64,000 nucleotides of DNA from Campylobacter volucris (GTDB taxonomy: Bacteria; Campylobacterota; Campylobacteria; Campylobacterales; Campylobacteraceae). Position numbers and translations under genes: made by a program. This document shows positions 27,209 to 36,264 of this stretch, one piece after another. The notes beneath the pieces were generated by a model. It made no database searches. It was not told the DNA's origin and was given only the letters and a program-made list of their open reading frames with translations. Positions within the stretch are counted from its first letter, which is position 1, and every line of letters starts with the position of its first letter. The stretch is from the NCBI RefSeq assembly GCF_008011665.1, contig NZ_VOWJ01000014.1, positions 1-64,000 of the forward strand. Reading direction: 5' to 3'.

Positions 27209-27216
27209 GTTATACT
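27209..27216. promoter_or_regulatory. Overlapping divergent -10 boxes
   Basis: On the + strand TATACT (27211-27216), preceded by TGT, is a good extended -10 for the lipoprotein-ftsY-maf-radA direction. On the - strand TATAAC (complement of 27209-27214) can serve the fthC-rny operon. The two boxes share bases, so polymerase binding in one direction should exclude the other. Confidence 0.45.
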
Positions 27217-27246
27217 TTTAAGCTTAACAAAACATAAGGAAAATGC

Positions 27247-27783
27247 TTGAATATAAAAAATTTATTATTTGTTTTTGTATTGGTTTTTTTTAGCGCTTGT
27301 TCTAGTGAAAAAGAAAATTTACAAGAAGAAAGTGCGAGTATCTCACAAAGTGAAAATATCCATTTTACTTTAAATTTTTTAGATGGCAAAAAATTATTAG
27401 TTAAATACAATGATCAAAAATTTGATTTTAATGATAATTCTAAAGCAAAATTATTTGTATTCTTTACTACTTGGTGTGTTCCATGTAAAGCACAAATTCC
27501 TCATTTGAATAATTTATATAAAAAATATCAAGATCAACTAGAAATTATTGCAGTTTTTTTAGAGGAAAATAAAGATCAAGAAATACTTGATTTTATCCAA
27601 GAAAATAAAATGGCCTTTTTAGCAACTTTGAGTGAGAATAATTTAGTATTTTCTAAAGTATTAAATATCAATTCTGTTCCAACTATGGTTTTGTTTAACA
27701 CAAAAGGTGAAAAAGTAAGAGAGTATTTAGGGATGATTCCTGAAGAAATGTTAGATATAGATATACAAAAAGTGATAATGTAA
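27247..27783 (+). CDS. Thioredoxin-like lipoprotein (TlpA/ResA type)
   Basis: A 178-residue envelope protein. The leader NIKNLLFVFVLVFFSAC ends in a lipobox with Cys18, so a lipid anchor is expected. The thioredoxin-like domain carries FTTWCVPCKAQIPHL, giving a redox-active CxxC, and the cis-Pro segment INSVPTMVLF near residue 139. Such proteins reduce periplasmic disulfides, for example in cytochrome c maturation; the target here is unknown. The TTG at 27247 is used since AAGGA (27236-27240) precedes it; a nearby ATG at 27243 is out of frame and gives only a 16-residue peptide. It overlaps ftsY by one base. Confidence 0.85.
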   Translation: MNIKNLLFVFVLVFFSACSSEKENLQEESASISQSENIHFTLNFLDGKKLLVKYNDQKFDFNDNSKAKLFVFFTTWCVPCKAQIPHLNNLYKKYQDQLEIIAVFLEENKDQEILDFIQENKMAFLATLSENNLVFSKVLNINSVPTMVLFNTKGEKVREYLGMIPEEMLDIDIQKVIM

Positions 27784-28649
27784 TGTTTGGATTTTTAAAA
27801 AATGGTTTAAAAAAAACCTTAGAAAGTATTAATTTAGTCAAAGCAGATAATAAAGTCATCACAAAAGATCTTTTAGAAGAGATGCTTTTAGAAGCTGATG
27901 TGGCTTATGAAATAGTAGAAGAAATTATTTATTATTTGCCACCAAATGATGAGGTTAAAAAAGCTGATTTAGAGCGCGTAATGGGAACTTATTTTATATA
28001 TGATAAACCACAAACTATTAACGCTAAACCTTTTGTTGATTTGATTTTGGGAGTAAATGGAGTTGGTAAAACTACAAGTATAGCTAAAATGGCTAATTTG
28101 CATAAAAAAAATAATGAAAAAGTCATACTTGGAGCATGTGATACTTTTAGAGCAGGAGCTATAGAACAACTCAAACTTTGGGCTCAAAAACTTGATATGG
28201 ACATCATTGCTACTTCTCAAGGACACGATCCTTCAGCTGTTGCTTATGATGCTATATCAAAAGCTTTAGCAAAAGGATATGATAGAGTTTTGCTTGATAC
28301 CGCAGGACGCTTACAAAATCAAAAAAATTTAGCAAATGAGTTAGAAAAAATTGTGCGTATTAGTGCTAAAGCGATGCAAGGAGCTCCACATAGAAAAATT
28401 TTAGTATTAGATGGGACTCAAGGAGTAGCTGGAATTTTACAAGCTAAAGCTTTTAATGAGCTTGTAAAGCTAGATGGCGTGGTAATTACAAAGCTTGATG
28501 GAACCGCAAAAGGCGGTGCTTTATTTAGTATAGCAAGAGAACTTGAGCTGCCTATTATTTATGTAGGAGTGGGTGAAAAAATGGATGATATTTGCGAATT
28601 TAATGTTAAAGAATACTTAGAAGCTATTTTGGAGCCTATTTTTAAATGA
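27783..28649 (+). CDS. ftsY: Signal recognition particle receptor FtsY
   Basis: FtsY is the SRP-dependent receptor that hands nascent membrane proteins to the Sec translocon. The 288 residues contain the N domain (1-85) and the GTPase G domain with GVNGVGKTTSIAKMA near 97, DTFRAGAIEQL, LLDTAGRLQN, and TKLDGTAKGGALF near 240. It lacks the acidic A domain of the E. coli protein, as is usual for small FtsY forms. Its stop overlaps the ATG of maf-2 (ATGA at 28646), tying a surface-glycan gene to a housekeeping gene. Confidence 0.95.
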   Translation: MFGFLKNGLKKTLESINLVKADNKVITKDLLEEMLLEADVAYEIVEEIIYYLPPNDEVKKADLERVMGTYFIYDKPQTINAKPFVDLILGVNGVGKTTSIAKMANLHKKNNEKVILGACDTFRAGAIEQLKLWAQKLDMDIIATSQGHDPSAVAYDAISKALAKGYDRVLLDTAGRLQNQKNLANELEKIVRISAKAMQGAPHRKILVLDGTQGVAGILQAKAFNELVKLDGVVITKLDGTAKGGALFSIARELELPIIYVGVGEKMDDICEFNVKEYLEAILEPIFK

Positions 28650-30538
28650 GTGTTTTATCAAAAAATTTAGCCGCATTAAATAATCCTTATTTGTATAATA
28701 AATTAAAAGATATAAAGATAAATCAATTTCAAAAAATAGAAAATGTGGGGGGGGGTATTATAGAGTTAAATTTTTTAAATATACAAACTAATACTCCAAT
28801 TTATAAAAATCCAAATTTGCATTTGCAAGAAAAAATTTCTTTTTATAATGATAAATATCTTTTATATCCTATTTTGTATTTTTATGGTTTTGGCAATGGA
28901 ATTTTATATAAAAGTTTATTGCAAAATCATCATTTAAAGCATATAGTTATTTTTGAAGATGAACTTGAAATTTTATATTTAGCCTTTAATGTTATAGATT
29001 TTTCTCAAGAATTAAAAGAACAAAGACTTATAATTTTAAATAGTGATATTTCTGAGTTGGATTTAATGAATTTTTTTCAAACTCCTCCATTTTTTAATTT
29101 TTTAAGACTTTATGATTTGCATTTGCATAATGAATATTATGAAATATACCATGAAAAGATATTGAATTTAAATGAAAAAATTATCAATATTATAAGAAAT
29201 GTAATTTTTTATCAGGGTAATGATATAAAAGATGCTTTACAAGGTTTAACACAATTTATTTATAACTTACCTAAAATGATACAAAATCCACCTTTAAGAA
29301 ATTTATGGCTAAAGCAAAATAAAAAAGCAAAATCAGCTATTATTGTTGCTGCAGGTCCATCTTTAAGCAAGCAGCTTTCCCTGCTTAAACAATATCAAGA
29401 TAAATTTAGTATATTTTGCGTTGATAGTGCTTATCCTATTTTAGCAAAAAATGATATTAAGCCCGATTTTGTATTAGCAAGTGAAAGAACTAAGTTAGCT
29501 TCAAATTTAATACAACAAAACTATAAAAATATAGATGATAACATAATATTTATTTTATTGACTTTAGCCCATCCTTTGGCAATTAAATATTTAGAAAACA
29601 CTGATAGAAAATTTTTGTTAATCCCATATCCTACTATATTTTTTGATAAATTAAATTTGTTTGATTTTGGAAAATCTCCATCTGGAGGAACTGTTGCTTA
29701 TAATGCTTTGCAATTAGCGTGTGATTTTAATCATGAAAATATTATTTTTATAGGTCAAGATTTAGCATATGGAAAAGATGGCAAAACTCATGCTAGTGGG
29801 TATTATTATGAAGATGAGGAGTTAAATGAGATTCAAGAAAAAACTATAGCTTATGGTGGAAATGAAGAAATTTTAACTAGTGCTACATGGAATGTATTCA
29901 GACTCACTATACAAAATTATATAGCCAAGAAAAAAGGTTTTAAATTTTATAATGCCACAGAAGGTGGAGCTAGGATAGAAGGAACTATAGAAAAACCATT
30001 CAAAGAGTGTTGCGAAGAATTTTTAGATGAAAATTTAACAAAGCCTTTTGAAAAACCATCGCCATTAGATAAGAATGTTCAAGATGATTTGTTATTGCAA
30101 AGTTATAAAGTAATTAATGATAATTTAGAGTTTTGTAACGGATTTGTTAAAGAATTTGAACTTTATTTTGAAAATTTGATTCAAATAGAAAGTAAAATTC
30201 AAATTTTGACAGCATTTAAAGACAAGCAAGAATTAATAATTAAAAGTATAAATGATTTAGATATTTATAAAACAAAACTTGATGAATATTGCAAAACTTT
30301 TTTATATGAGTTTATTAGACCTTTTTTGCAGCAATTTGAATTTAATTTAGCAAGAATTTATGTTTTAAATCCTAAAAATGAAGAAGAATGGCTTAGCAAA
30401 AATATAACATGGATTAAAGATCATGTATTTTTATTTGAGGTTTTAATAGTAAATATTAAATTATTAAAAGAAGAGATTAAAAATAATATAAATCCTTTAA
30501 AAGACGAGCTTGTAAAAAGAAATTTAAAAGCTAATTAA
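28646..30538 (+). CDS. maf: Motility accessory factor Maf-2, phase variable
   Basis: A 630-residue Maf protein, paralogous to Maf-1 at 10737. Shared blocks include YNDKYLLYPILYFYGFGNG, AAGPSLSKQLSLLKQYQ, DSAYPILAKNDIKPDF, IGQDLAYGKDG, EGGARIEGTIEKPFKECC and FEFNLARIYVLNPKNEEE. The DUF115 core lies at about 215-430. A G9 tract at 28747-28755 encodes glycines at about 35-37; the frame is open, so this copy is ON. Its start overlaps the ftsY stop and radA follows 29 bases after its end. In C. jejuni, as I recall, ftsY and radA are neighbours, so the maf gene looks like an insertion. It probably modifies flagellin, but the acceptor is not known. Confidence 0.9.
   Translation: MSVLSKNLAALNNPYLYNKLKDIKINQFQKIENVGGGIIELNFLNIQTNTPIYKNPNLHLQEKISFYNDKYLLYPILYFYGFGNGILYKSLLQNHHLKHIVIFEDELEILYLAFNVIDFSQELKEQRLIILNSDISELDLMNFFQTPPFFNFLRLYDLHLHNEYYEIYHEKILNLNEKIINIIRNVIFYQGNDIKDALQGLTQFIYNLPKMIQNPPLRNLWLKQNKKAKSAIIVAAGPSLSKQLSLLKQYQDKFSIFCVDSAYPILAKNDIKPDFVLASERTKLASNLIQQNYKNIDDNIIFILLTLAHPLAIKYLENTDRKFLLIPYPTIFFDKLNLFDFGKSPSGGTVAYNALQLACDFNHENIIFIGQDLAYGKDGKTHASGYYYEDEELNEIQEKTIAYGGNEEILTSATWNVFRLTIQNYIAKKKGFKFYNATEGGARIEGTIEKPFKECCEEFLDENLTKPFEKPSPLDKNVQDDLLLQSYKVINDNLEFCNGFVKEFELYFENLIQIESKIQILTAFKDKQELIIKSINDLDIYKTKLDEYCKTFLYEFIRPFLQQFEFNLARIYVLNPKNEEEWLSKNITWIKDHVFLFEVLIVNIKLLKEEIKNNINPLKDELVKRNLKAN
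28747..28755 (+). repeat. Poly-G tract (G9), phase-variation site in maf-2
   Basis: Nine G residues lie about 100 bases into maf-2, at a place similar to that of the G9 tract in maf-1. The frame is open at this length. A loss or gain of one G would stop translation early and, through coupling, might alter radA expression. Confidence 0.93.
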
Positions 30539-30567
30539 TATATAATTTTTAAAAATTAGGTGATTAA

Positions 30568-31899
30568 ATGGCTAAAAAACAAATTTTATTTGAATGTCAA
30601 GCTTGTGGAAATCAGCAAAGCAAATGGCTTGGAAAATGTCCAGATTGTGGCTCTTGGGATAGTTTTGTAGAATTAAAACAAGAGCAAATTAAAATTTTAA
30701 AACAAATTTCAAATAAACCAAGTACGGCTTTATGTATAGAAGATGTTACTATACAAGAATTTCAAAGACTTAGCACTGATGATAGTGAGCTTGATTTGGT
30801 TTTGGGTGGAGGTTTAGTAGTAGGATCTTTGGTTTTAATAGGTGGCTCACCAGGTGTTGGTAAATCTACACTTTTATTAAAAATAGCTTCAAATTTAGCA
30901 AGAAGTGGTAAAAAAGTCTTGTATGTAAGTGGAGAAGAAAGTAAAACACAGATAAAATTAAGAGCAAATCGCTTAGAAGCTAATGAGAAGAATTTATTTT
31001 TATTAACCGAGCTTTGTTTGGAAGATATTTTAGATGAATTATCTAATAATAATTATGAAATTTTAATCATAGATTCTATACAAACTATATATTCTAATAA
31101 AATAACTTCAGCAGCTGGAAGTATAACTCAAGTTAGAGAAATAACTTTTGAGCTTATGCGTTTTTCTAAAGCAAACAATATAAGTACTTTTGTGATAGGT
31201 CATATAACAAAAGATGGGGCTATAGCAGGTCCTAGAATTTTAGAACATATGGTAGATGTTGTGCTTTATTTTGAAGGTGATGCAAATAAGGAAATAAGAA
31301 TACTAAGAAGTTTTAAAAATCGTTTTGGAAATATAAGTGAAGTTGGTATTTTTGAAATGACTTATAAAGGTTTAATTAGCGCTAAGAATATTTCCAATAG
31401 GTTTTTTACAAGAACTAAGGCTATAAGTGGAAGTGCATTAGGAGTTATTATGGAAGGAAGCAGGGCTTTAGTGCTTGAAATTCAAGCTTTAGTTTGTGAG
31501 AGTTCTTATCCTAAAAGAAGTGCCACAGGATATGAAAAAAATCGTCTTGATATGCTTATTGCTTTGCTTGAGAGAAAACTTGAAATTCCGCTTGGTAGAT
31601 ATGATGTTTTTATAAATGTAAGCGGTGGAGTTAAGATAAGTGAAACTGGAGCTGATTTAGCTGTGGTCGCAGCCATTATTTCTAGCTTTAAAAATCGTCC
31701 TTTGAGTAAGGATAGTATTTTTATAGGTGAGTTAAGTTTAAATGGTGAAATAAAAGAAGTTTTTTCTTTAGATGCAAGATTAAAAGAAGCAAAAGCTCAA
31801 AAATTTAAAAACGCTATAATACCTAACAAATCTATTGAAAATATAGATATAAAATGTTTTATAACTAAGGAATTAAAAGAAGTTTTAGAATGGATGTAG
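30568..31899 (+). CDS. radA: DNA repair protein RadA
   Basis: RadA (Sms) is a RecA-like ATPase that drives branch migration in recombination and aids transformation. The 443-residue protein has the N-terminal zinc finger ECQACGNQQSKWLGKCPDCG, Walker A GGSPGVGKSTLL near 92, the RadA-specific KNRFGNISEVGIFEM near 250, and a C-terminal Lon-protease-like domain with VSGGVKISETGADLA. It is the last gene of the lipoprotein-ftsY-maf run; a T/A-rich TATAAT-like stretch at about 30540 could give it an extra promoter. Confidence 0.95.
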   Translation: MAKKQILFECQACGNQQSKWLGKCPDCGSWDSFVELKQEQIKILKQISNKPSTALCIEDVTIQEFQRLSTDDSELDLVLGGGLVVGSLVLIGGSPGVGKSTLLLKIASNLARSGKKVLYVSGEESKTQIKLRANRLEANEKNLFLLTELCLEDILDELSNNNYEILIIDSIQTIYSNKITSAAGSITQVREITFELMRFSKANNISTFVIGHITKDGAIAGPRILEHMVDVVLYFEGDANKEIRILRSFKNRFGNISEVGIFEMTYKGLISAKNISNRFFTRTKAISGSALGVIMEGSRALVLEIQALVCESSYPKRSATGYEKNRLDMLIALLERKLEIPLGRYDVFINVSGGVKISETGADLAVVAAIISSFKNRPLSKDSIFIGELSLNGEIKEVFSLDARLKEAKAQKFKNAIIPNKSIENIDIKCFITKELKEVLEWM

Positions 31900-31943
31900 G
31901 TTAAGAACTAGAATATTTCATTAAAGTATAAGCAAAATCACTA

Positions 31944-31949
31944 TATAAT
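31944..31949 (+). promoter_or_regulatory. -10 box for atpB
   Basis: The consensus TATAAT lies 33 bases before the atpB ATG, in an AT-rich stretch after radA, with no other gene between. Confidence 0.55.
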
Positions 31950-31981
31950 GATAGTTTTTAAATTGTATTAAGGACTTTTTG

Positions 31982-32662
31982 ATGAAAGATTTATTTTTAT
32001 TTAGTTCTTTTATAGATTCTAGTCATACTTTTGCTTATTTTTTTCACTTAGGTATAGTAGTTTTTATTTCCATGTTGTTAGCTAAATTTGCTACAAAATC
32101 CATGCGAATAGTTCCAAGAGGGAGTCAAAATTTGGCTGAAGCTTATATGGAAGGAATTTTAAGCATGGGAAAAGATACCATGGGTAGTGAAGAAGCAGCA
32201 AGAAGATACCTTCCTTTGGTTGCTACTATAGGTTTTATAGTATTTTTTAGTAATTTAATTGGTATTATTCCTGGTTTTGAATCGCCAAGTGCAAGTTTAA
32301 ATTTTAGTGCTACTTTGGCGATTATCGTATTTTTTTATTATCATTATGAAGGTATAAAAACCCAAGGATTTTTTAAATATTTTGCCCATTTTATGGGGCC
32401 TGTAAAAATTTTGGCTCCTTTAATGTTTCCAATCGAAATAGTATCTCACATTTCAAGAGTTATATCTTTATCTTTTCGTTTATTTGGAAATATCAAGGGT
32501 GATGATTTGTTTTTAGCTGTTATTTTAGCACTTGTTCCTTGGGTAGCACCTTTACCAGCTTATATGCTATTAACCTTTATGGCATTTTTACAATCATTTA
32601 TATTTATGATTTTGACTTATGTTTATTTAGCTGGAGCTACTACTATAGACGAGCACCATTAA
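31982..32662 (+). CDS. atpB: ATP synthase F0 subunit a
   Basis: Subunit a forms the proton half-channels of the F0 motor. The 226-residue protein has about six membrane helices; the essential Arg lies in [18 protein letters not shown] and the last helix contains [15 protein letters not shown]. The start is taken as the ATG at 31982, seven bases after AAGGA (31970-31974), rather than the TTG one codon before. In Campylobacter atpB and atpE lie apart from the main atp operon, as here. A strong hairpin follows the stop. Confidence 0.95.
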   Translation: MKDLFLFSSFIDSSHTFAYFFHLGIVVFISMLLAKFATKSMRIVPRGSQNLAEAYMEGILSMGKDTMGSEEAARRYLPLVATIGFIVFFSNLIGIIPGFESPSASLNFSATLAIIVFFYYHYEGIKTQGFFKYFAHFMGPVKILAPLMFPIEIVSHISRVISLSFRLFGNIKGDDLFLAVILALVPWVAPLPAYMLLTFMAFLQSFIFMILTYVYLAGATTIDEHH

Positions 32663-32689
32663 TTTATAAAAAGTAGATCTTTTTATAAA
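32663..32689 (+). terminator. Terminator after atpB
   Basis: Perfect 11-bp arms TTTATAAAAAG and CTTTTTATAAA (32663-32673 and 32679-32689) enclose a five-base loop and are followed by a T-rich run. It lies directly after the atpB stop codon. Confidence 0.75.
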
Positions 32690-32761
32690 TTCTTCTTTTT
32701 CTTTTAAACTCTTTTTGAAATAAAAAACGATAAAATAAATAAAAACTCTAAGGAACTATTA

Positions 32762-34180
32762 ATGTTTGAAGTGGTTATAGGACTTGAAGTCCATGCACAA
32801 TTAAATACTAAAACTAAAATTTTTTGCTCATGTGCGACTTCTTTTGGAGAAAAATCAAATACTAATGTTTGCCCTACATGCTTAGCTTTACCAGGTGCTT
32901 TACCTGTTTTAAATGAAGAAGCGACTAAAAAAGCTATTGCTTTTGGTAAAGCTATAAATGCCACTATAAATAAAAAAAGTATTTTTAATAGAAAAAATTA
33001 TTTTTATCCTGATTTACCAAAGGCTTATCAAATTTCTCAATTTGACATACCTATAGTGGAAAATGGAGAGCTTTTTATAAATATTAATGGAGAAAACAAA
33101 CGCATAGGTATAACAAGAGCTCATCTAGAAGAAGATGCGGGAAAAAACATACATGAGAGTAATTTTTCAAAAGTAGATTTAAATCGTGCAGGCACTCCTT
33201 TGCTTGAAATAGTTAGCGAACCTGAACTTAGAAGTTCTGATGAAGCAGTTGCTTATCTTAAAAAATTGCATTCTATTATAAGATTTTTAGATATTTCTGA
33301 TGCGAACATGCAAGAGGGAAGCTTTAGATGTGATGCTAATATTAGCATACGCCCAAAAGGAGATACCTCGCTCTACACAAGGGTGGAGATTAAAAATTTA
33401 AATTCATTTCGTTTTATACAAAAGGCTATAGAATATGAAGTAAATCGTCAAACTCAAGCTTGGGAAGATGGAGTGTATGAACAAGAAGTAGTGCAAGAAA
33501 CAAGACTATTTGATACGACTAATTTAATCACTAAAAGTATGAGAGGAAAAGAAGATTCTGCTGAATATAGATATTTTCCCGATCCTGATCTTTTACCTGT
33601 TATTTTAAGTGATGAAATGTTAAATATAAAAATTCCAGAATTACCAGATGAAAAAAAGACTCGATTTGTTAGTGAATTTGGTATCAAAGAAAGTGATGCT
33701 GAAGTTTTAGTTTCTTCATTAGAGCTTTGTAGATATTTTGAATATTTAATTGATCAAAAATTAAATCCTAAACTTTGTGTTTCTTGGCTTACAACCGAGC
33801 TAATGGGACTTTTAAAAGGTGAGCTTACTATAGAAAATTCTCCTATAAAAGCTGAAAAATTAGCTTTACTTATCAAACGCATAGAAGAAAGCGTGATAAG
33901 CGCTAAAGCGGCTAAGGAAATTTTAGCTTATATTTTTGAAAATACCCAAATTAGTGTAGATGAAGCCATAGAAAAGCTTGGTTTAAAACAAGTAAGTGAT
34001 GATGGTGCTATTGAAAAAATAATTGATGAAATTTTAAGTGCTAATGAAGATAAAGTCGCTGAATATAAAAGTGGTAAGGATAAATTATTTGGATTTTTTG
34101 TAGGTCAAACAATGAAAGCTGGTAAAGGAGCTTTTAATCCTGCTAAAGTTAATGAAATTTTAAAAGCAAAGCTTGGATAA
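32762..34180 (+). CDS. gatB: Asp/Glu-tRNA amidotransferase subunit B
   Basis: GatB is part of GatCAB, which converts misacylated Glu-tRNA(Gln) and Asp-tRNA(Asn) to the correct aminoacyl-tRNAs. The 472 residues start with [18 protein letters not shown]; the zinc site [19 protein letters not shown] follows. Further conserved parts are [19 protein letters not shown] and [11 protein letters not shown], with a C-terminal YqeY-like helical domain. An AAGGA lies before the ATG. It overlaps gpsA by one base; gatB-gpsA and the dihydroorotase-like gene form one transcript. Confidence 0.96.
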   Translation: MFEVVIGLEVHAQLNTKTKIFCSCATSFGEKSNTNVCPTCLALPGALPVLNEEATKKAIAFGKAINATINKKSIFNRKNYFYPDLPKAYQISQFDIPIVENGELFININGENKRIGITRAHLEEDAGKNIHESNFSKVDLNRAGTPLLEIVSEPELRSSDEAVAYLKKLHSIIRFLDISDANMQEGSFRCDANISIRPKGDTSLYTRVEIKNLNSFRFIQKAIEYEVNRQTQAWEDGVYEQEVVQETRLFDTTNLITKSMRGKEDSAEYRYFPDPDLLPVILSDEMLNIKIPELPDEKKTRFVSEFGIKESDAEVLVSSLELCRYFEYLIDQKLNPKLCVSWLTTELMGLLKGELTIENSPIKAEKLALLIKRIEESVISAKAAKEILAYIFENTQISVDEAIEKLGLKQVSDDGAIEKIIDEILSANEDKVAEYKSGKDKLFGFFVGQTMKAGKGAFNPAKVNEILKAKLG

Positions 34181-35082
34181 TGAAAATATCGGTTATTGGC
34201 GCTGGTAAGTGGGGAAGTGCTTTATATGATGCTTTAAGTGTCAATAATCAATGTTGTATCACCTCATATCACTTTAAGGATATTGCAAATTTTGTTGATA
34301 CCAAGAAAGCTTTAGAATGTGAGTATTTGGTTTTTGCTTTGTATGCTCAAGGAGCACATGAGTGGCTTAAAAATAATTTTAAAGATAATAATCATAAAAT
34401 TTTAGTAGCTTCTAAAGGTATAGATTTTAAAAGTTTAAAATTTATGGATGAAATTTTTTTAGATTTTATCGATGAAAATAGAATTTGTTTTTTAAGCGGT
34501 CCTTCATTTGCTTTGGAAGTGTTAGAAAAAAAGCCTTGTGCTTTAGTTATTAGCGGTAAAAATCAGCAACTTTGCGAAAATTTTTCTTCATTTTTCCCAA
34601 ATTATATCAAAACATATATAAGTAGTGATGTCAAGGGTGCTGAAATTTGTGGAGCTTATAAAAATGTTTTAGCTATTGCAAGCGGAATTTGCGATGGATT
34701 AAATTTAGGAAACAATGCCAGAGCATCTTTAGTTTCAAGGGGTTTGGTAGAGATGCATCGTTTTGGGCAGTTTTTTCAAGCTCAAGAAGATACTTTTTTA
34801 GGTTTAAGTGGTGCTGGAGATTTATTTTTAACTGCTTCAAGCTCACTTTCTAGAAATTATAGAGTAGGATATAATCTTGCACAAAATAAATCATTAGAGC
34901 AAATTTTACAAGATTTAAAAGAAGTTGCAGAGGGCGTGCAAACTGCGTTTGCTATACATTCTTTAGCTCAAAAATATCAAATATATACACCAATTGTTAA
35001 TGAGATTGTTTCTATACTTAATGGAAAAAGAGTTCAAGATTGTGTAGTTGATTTGATGTCATCAAAGGAGAAAATGCAATGA
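34180..35082 (+). CDS. gpsA: Glycerol-3-phosphate dehydrogenase [NAD(P)+]
   Basis: GpsA reduces dihydroxyacetone phosphate to sn-glycerol-3-phosphate for phospholipid synthesis. The 300-residue protein has the NAD-binding motif IGAGKWGSALYDAL at 4-17, the SGPSFALEV segment near 107, the catalytic Lys in EICGAYKNVLAIASG near 165, and GLSGAGDLFLTASS near 208. It is slightly shorter than the E. coli enzyme. The stop overlaps the next start by four bases. Confidence 0.95.
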   Translation: MKISVIGAGKWGSALYDALSVNNQCCITSYHFKDIANFVDTKKALECEYLVFALYAQGAHEWLKNNFKDNNHKILVASKGIDFKSLKFMDEIFLDFIDENRICFLSGPSFALEVLEKKPCALVISGKNQQLCENFSSFFPNYIKTYISSDVKGAEICGAYKNVLAIASGICDGLNLGNNARASLVSRGLVEMHRFGQFFQAQEDTFLGLSGAGDLFLTASSSLSRNYRVGYNLAQNKSLEQILQDLKEVAEGVQTAFAIHSLAQKYQIYTPIVNEIVSILNGKRVQDCVVDLMSSKEKMQ

Positions 35083-36251
35083 TCTTAAAAAATGCAAAAA
35101 TTTATGGCGAAAAAAAAGCAGATGTGAAAATTCAAAATGGAAAAATTGCTCAAATTAACGATTGTATTGATGATAGTACAGAAAAAAGTATAGATTTAAA
35201 AGGACAAATTCTTTTACCTTCTTTTATTGATTTAAATGTAAATTTGTTAGATGCCGCATTTGATATTGATAAACTTGAAAATTTAGAACAAGAGTGCTTA
35301 AAAGGCGGAGTTGGTTCTATTATCTTAAGAGACAATTTAGGATTAAATACTCAAGGGTATAAATTATATTTTGAAAAATTAAAAACTTTAAAAATTAATG
35401 TATTGCCTAGTATTAAGGCTTTAGATAATGAAAATAAGTTAAAAGATATTTCCATTTTACTTGATAGTGGTGCAAAGGCAATACAAATTCAAAGTAATAT
35501 GGGAGCTAACCTTATAAGACAAAGTATGCAATATGCCAAAATGAAAGATAGTATAGTTTTTGTGCAGTGTTTTGATGAAAATTTTGACGATCATGGTGTG
35601 ATGAATGATGGAAAAGTTAGTTTTGAGTTAGGACTTATAGGAATTAGTGATATAGCCGAAAGTAGTGAAGTAGCTAAAATGAAGGAAATTTCGCAATTTT
35701 ATCAAAGTAAGATTGGTTTTGATGCTTTGAGTTTAACTAGATCTTTTGATCTTTTAGAAAATTTAAATAATGAAATTTCAATACATCATTTATTAAAAAA
35801 TGACAATGCATGTGAGAATTTTAACACTAAGGCTAAAATTTTACCTCCTTTAAAAGATCCATTAGAGCAAGAAAGGCTACAAAAATATTTTGTAGAAGGA
35901 AAAATTAAATTTTTAACCTCGCTACATTCTCCAATATCTGATTCTAAAAAAAATATAGCCTTTGATGATGCTTTATTTGGTATAGATAGTGTGAGTATGT
36001 ATGCGAGTTTATGTTTTACTTATTTTGTAAAAAATAAATTGTTAAGTTGGAAGCAACTTTGTGATTTTACTAGTTATAATCAAGCTCAGTTTTTAGGACT
36101 TAATAAAGGAAAAATTGATATTGGCTATGATGCTGATTTGTTTGTTTTTGATGATGATATTGTATTTGAAGGTAAGGGTTTATATAACAAAGATTTATTG
36201 CAAGGGCAGGTAAAAATGCATATAATTAATAGAGAAGTTTTTAGCATTTAA
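35079..36251 (+). CDS. Dihydroorotase-like protein, probably non-catalytic
   Basis: A 390-residue amidohydrolase-fold protein of the dihydroorotase/allantoinase group, probable counterpart of C. jejuni PyrC2 (next to gpsA-gatB). Active enzymes have a D-x-H-x-H metal motif near residue 50; here it is D51-L-N53-V-N55 within ILLPSFIDLNVN, so both histidines are replaced. The C-terminal amidohydrolase strand KGKIDIGYDADLFVFD is kept. By analogy with inactive PyrC-prime proteins that support aspartate transcarbamoylase, a structural role is possible. No pyrB lies nearby. Catalysis by a different metal arrangement cannot be ruled out. Confidence 0.8.
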   Translation: MILKNAKIYGEKKADVKIQNGKIAQINDCIDDSTEKSIDLKGQILLPSFIDLNVNLLDAAFDIDKLENLEQECLKGGVGSIILRDNLGLNTQGYKLYFEKLKTLKINVLPSIKALDNENKLKDISILLDSGAKAIQIQSNMGANLIRQSMQYAKMKDSIVFVQCFDENFDDHGVMNDGKVSFELGLIGISDIAESSEVAKMKEISQFYQSKIGFDALSLTRSFDLLENLNNEISIHHLLKNDNACENFNTKAKILPPLKDPLEQERLQKYFVEGKIKFLTSLHSPISDSKKNIAFDDALFGIDSVSMYASLCFTYFVKNKLLSWKQLCDFTSYNQAQFLGLNKGKIDIGYDADLFVFDDDIVFEGKGLYNKDLLQGQVKMHIINREVFSI

Positions 36252-36264
36252 GCTAAAAACTTTT

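Noticed and set aside
27243-27293. ATG just before the thioredoxin-like gene
   Set aside because: It gives only a 16-residue peptide in another frame; the TTG at 27247 leads into a lipoprotein signal and the full domain.
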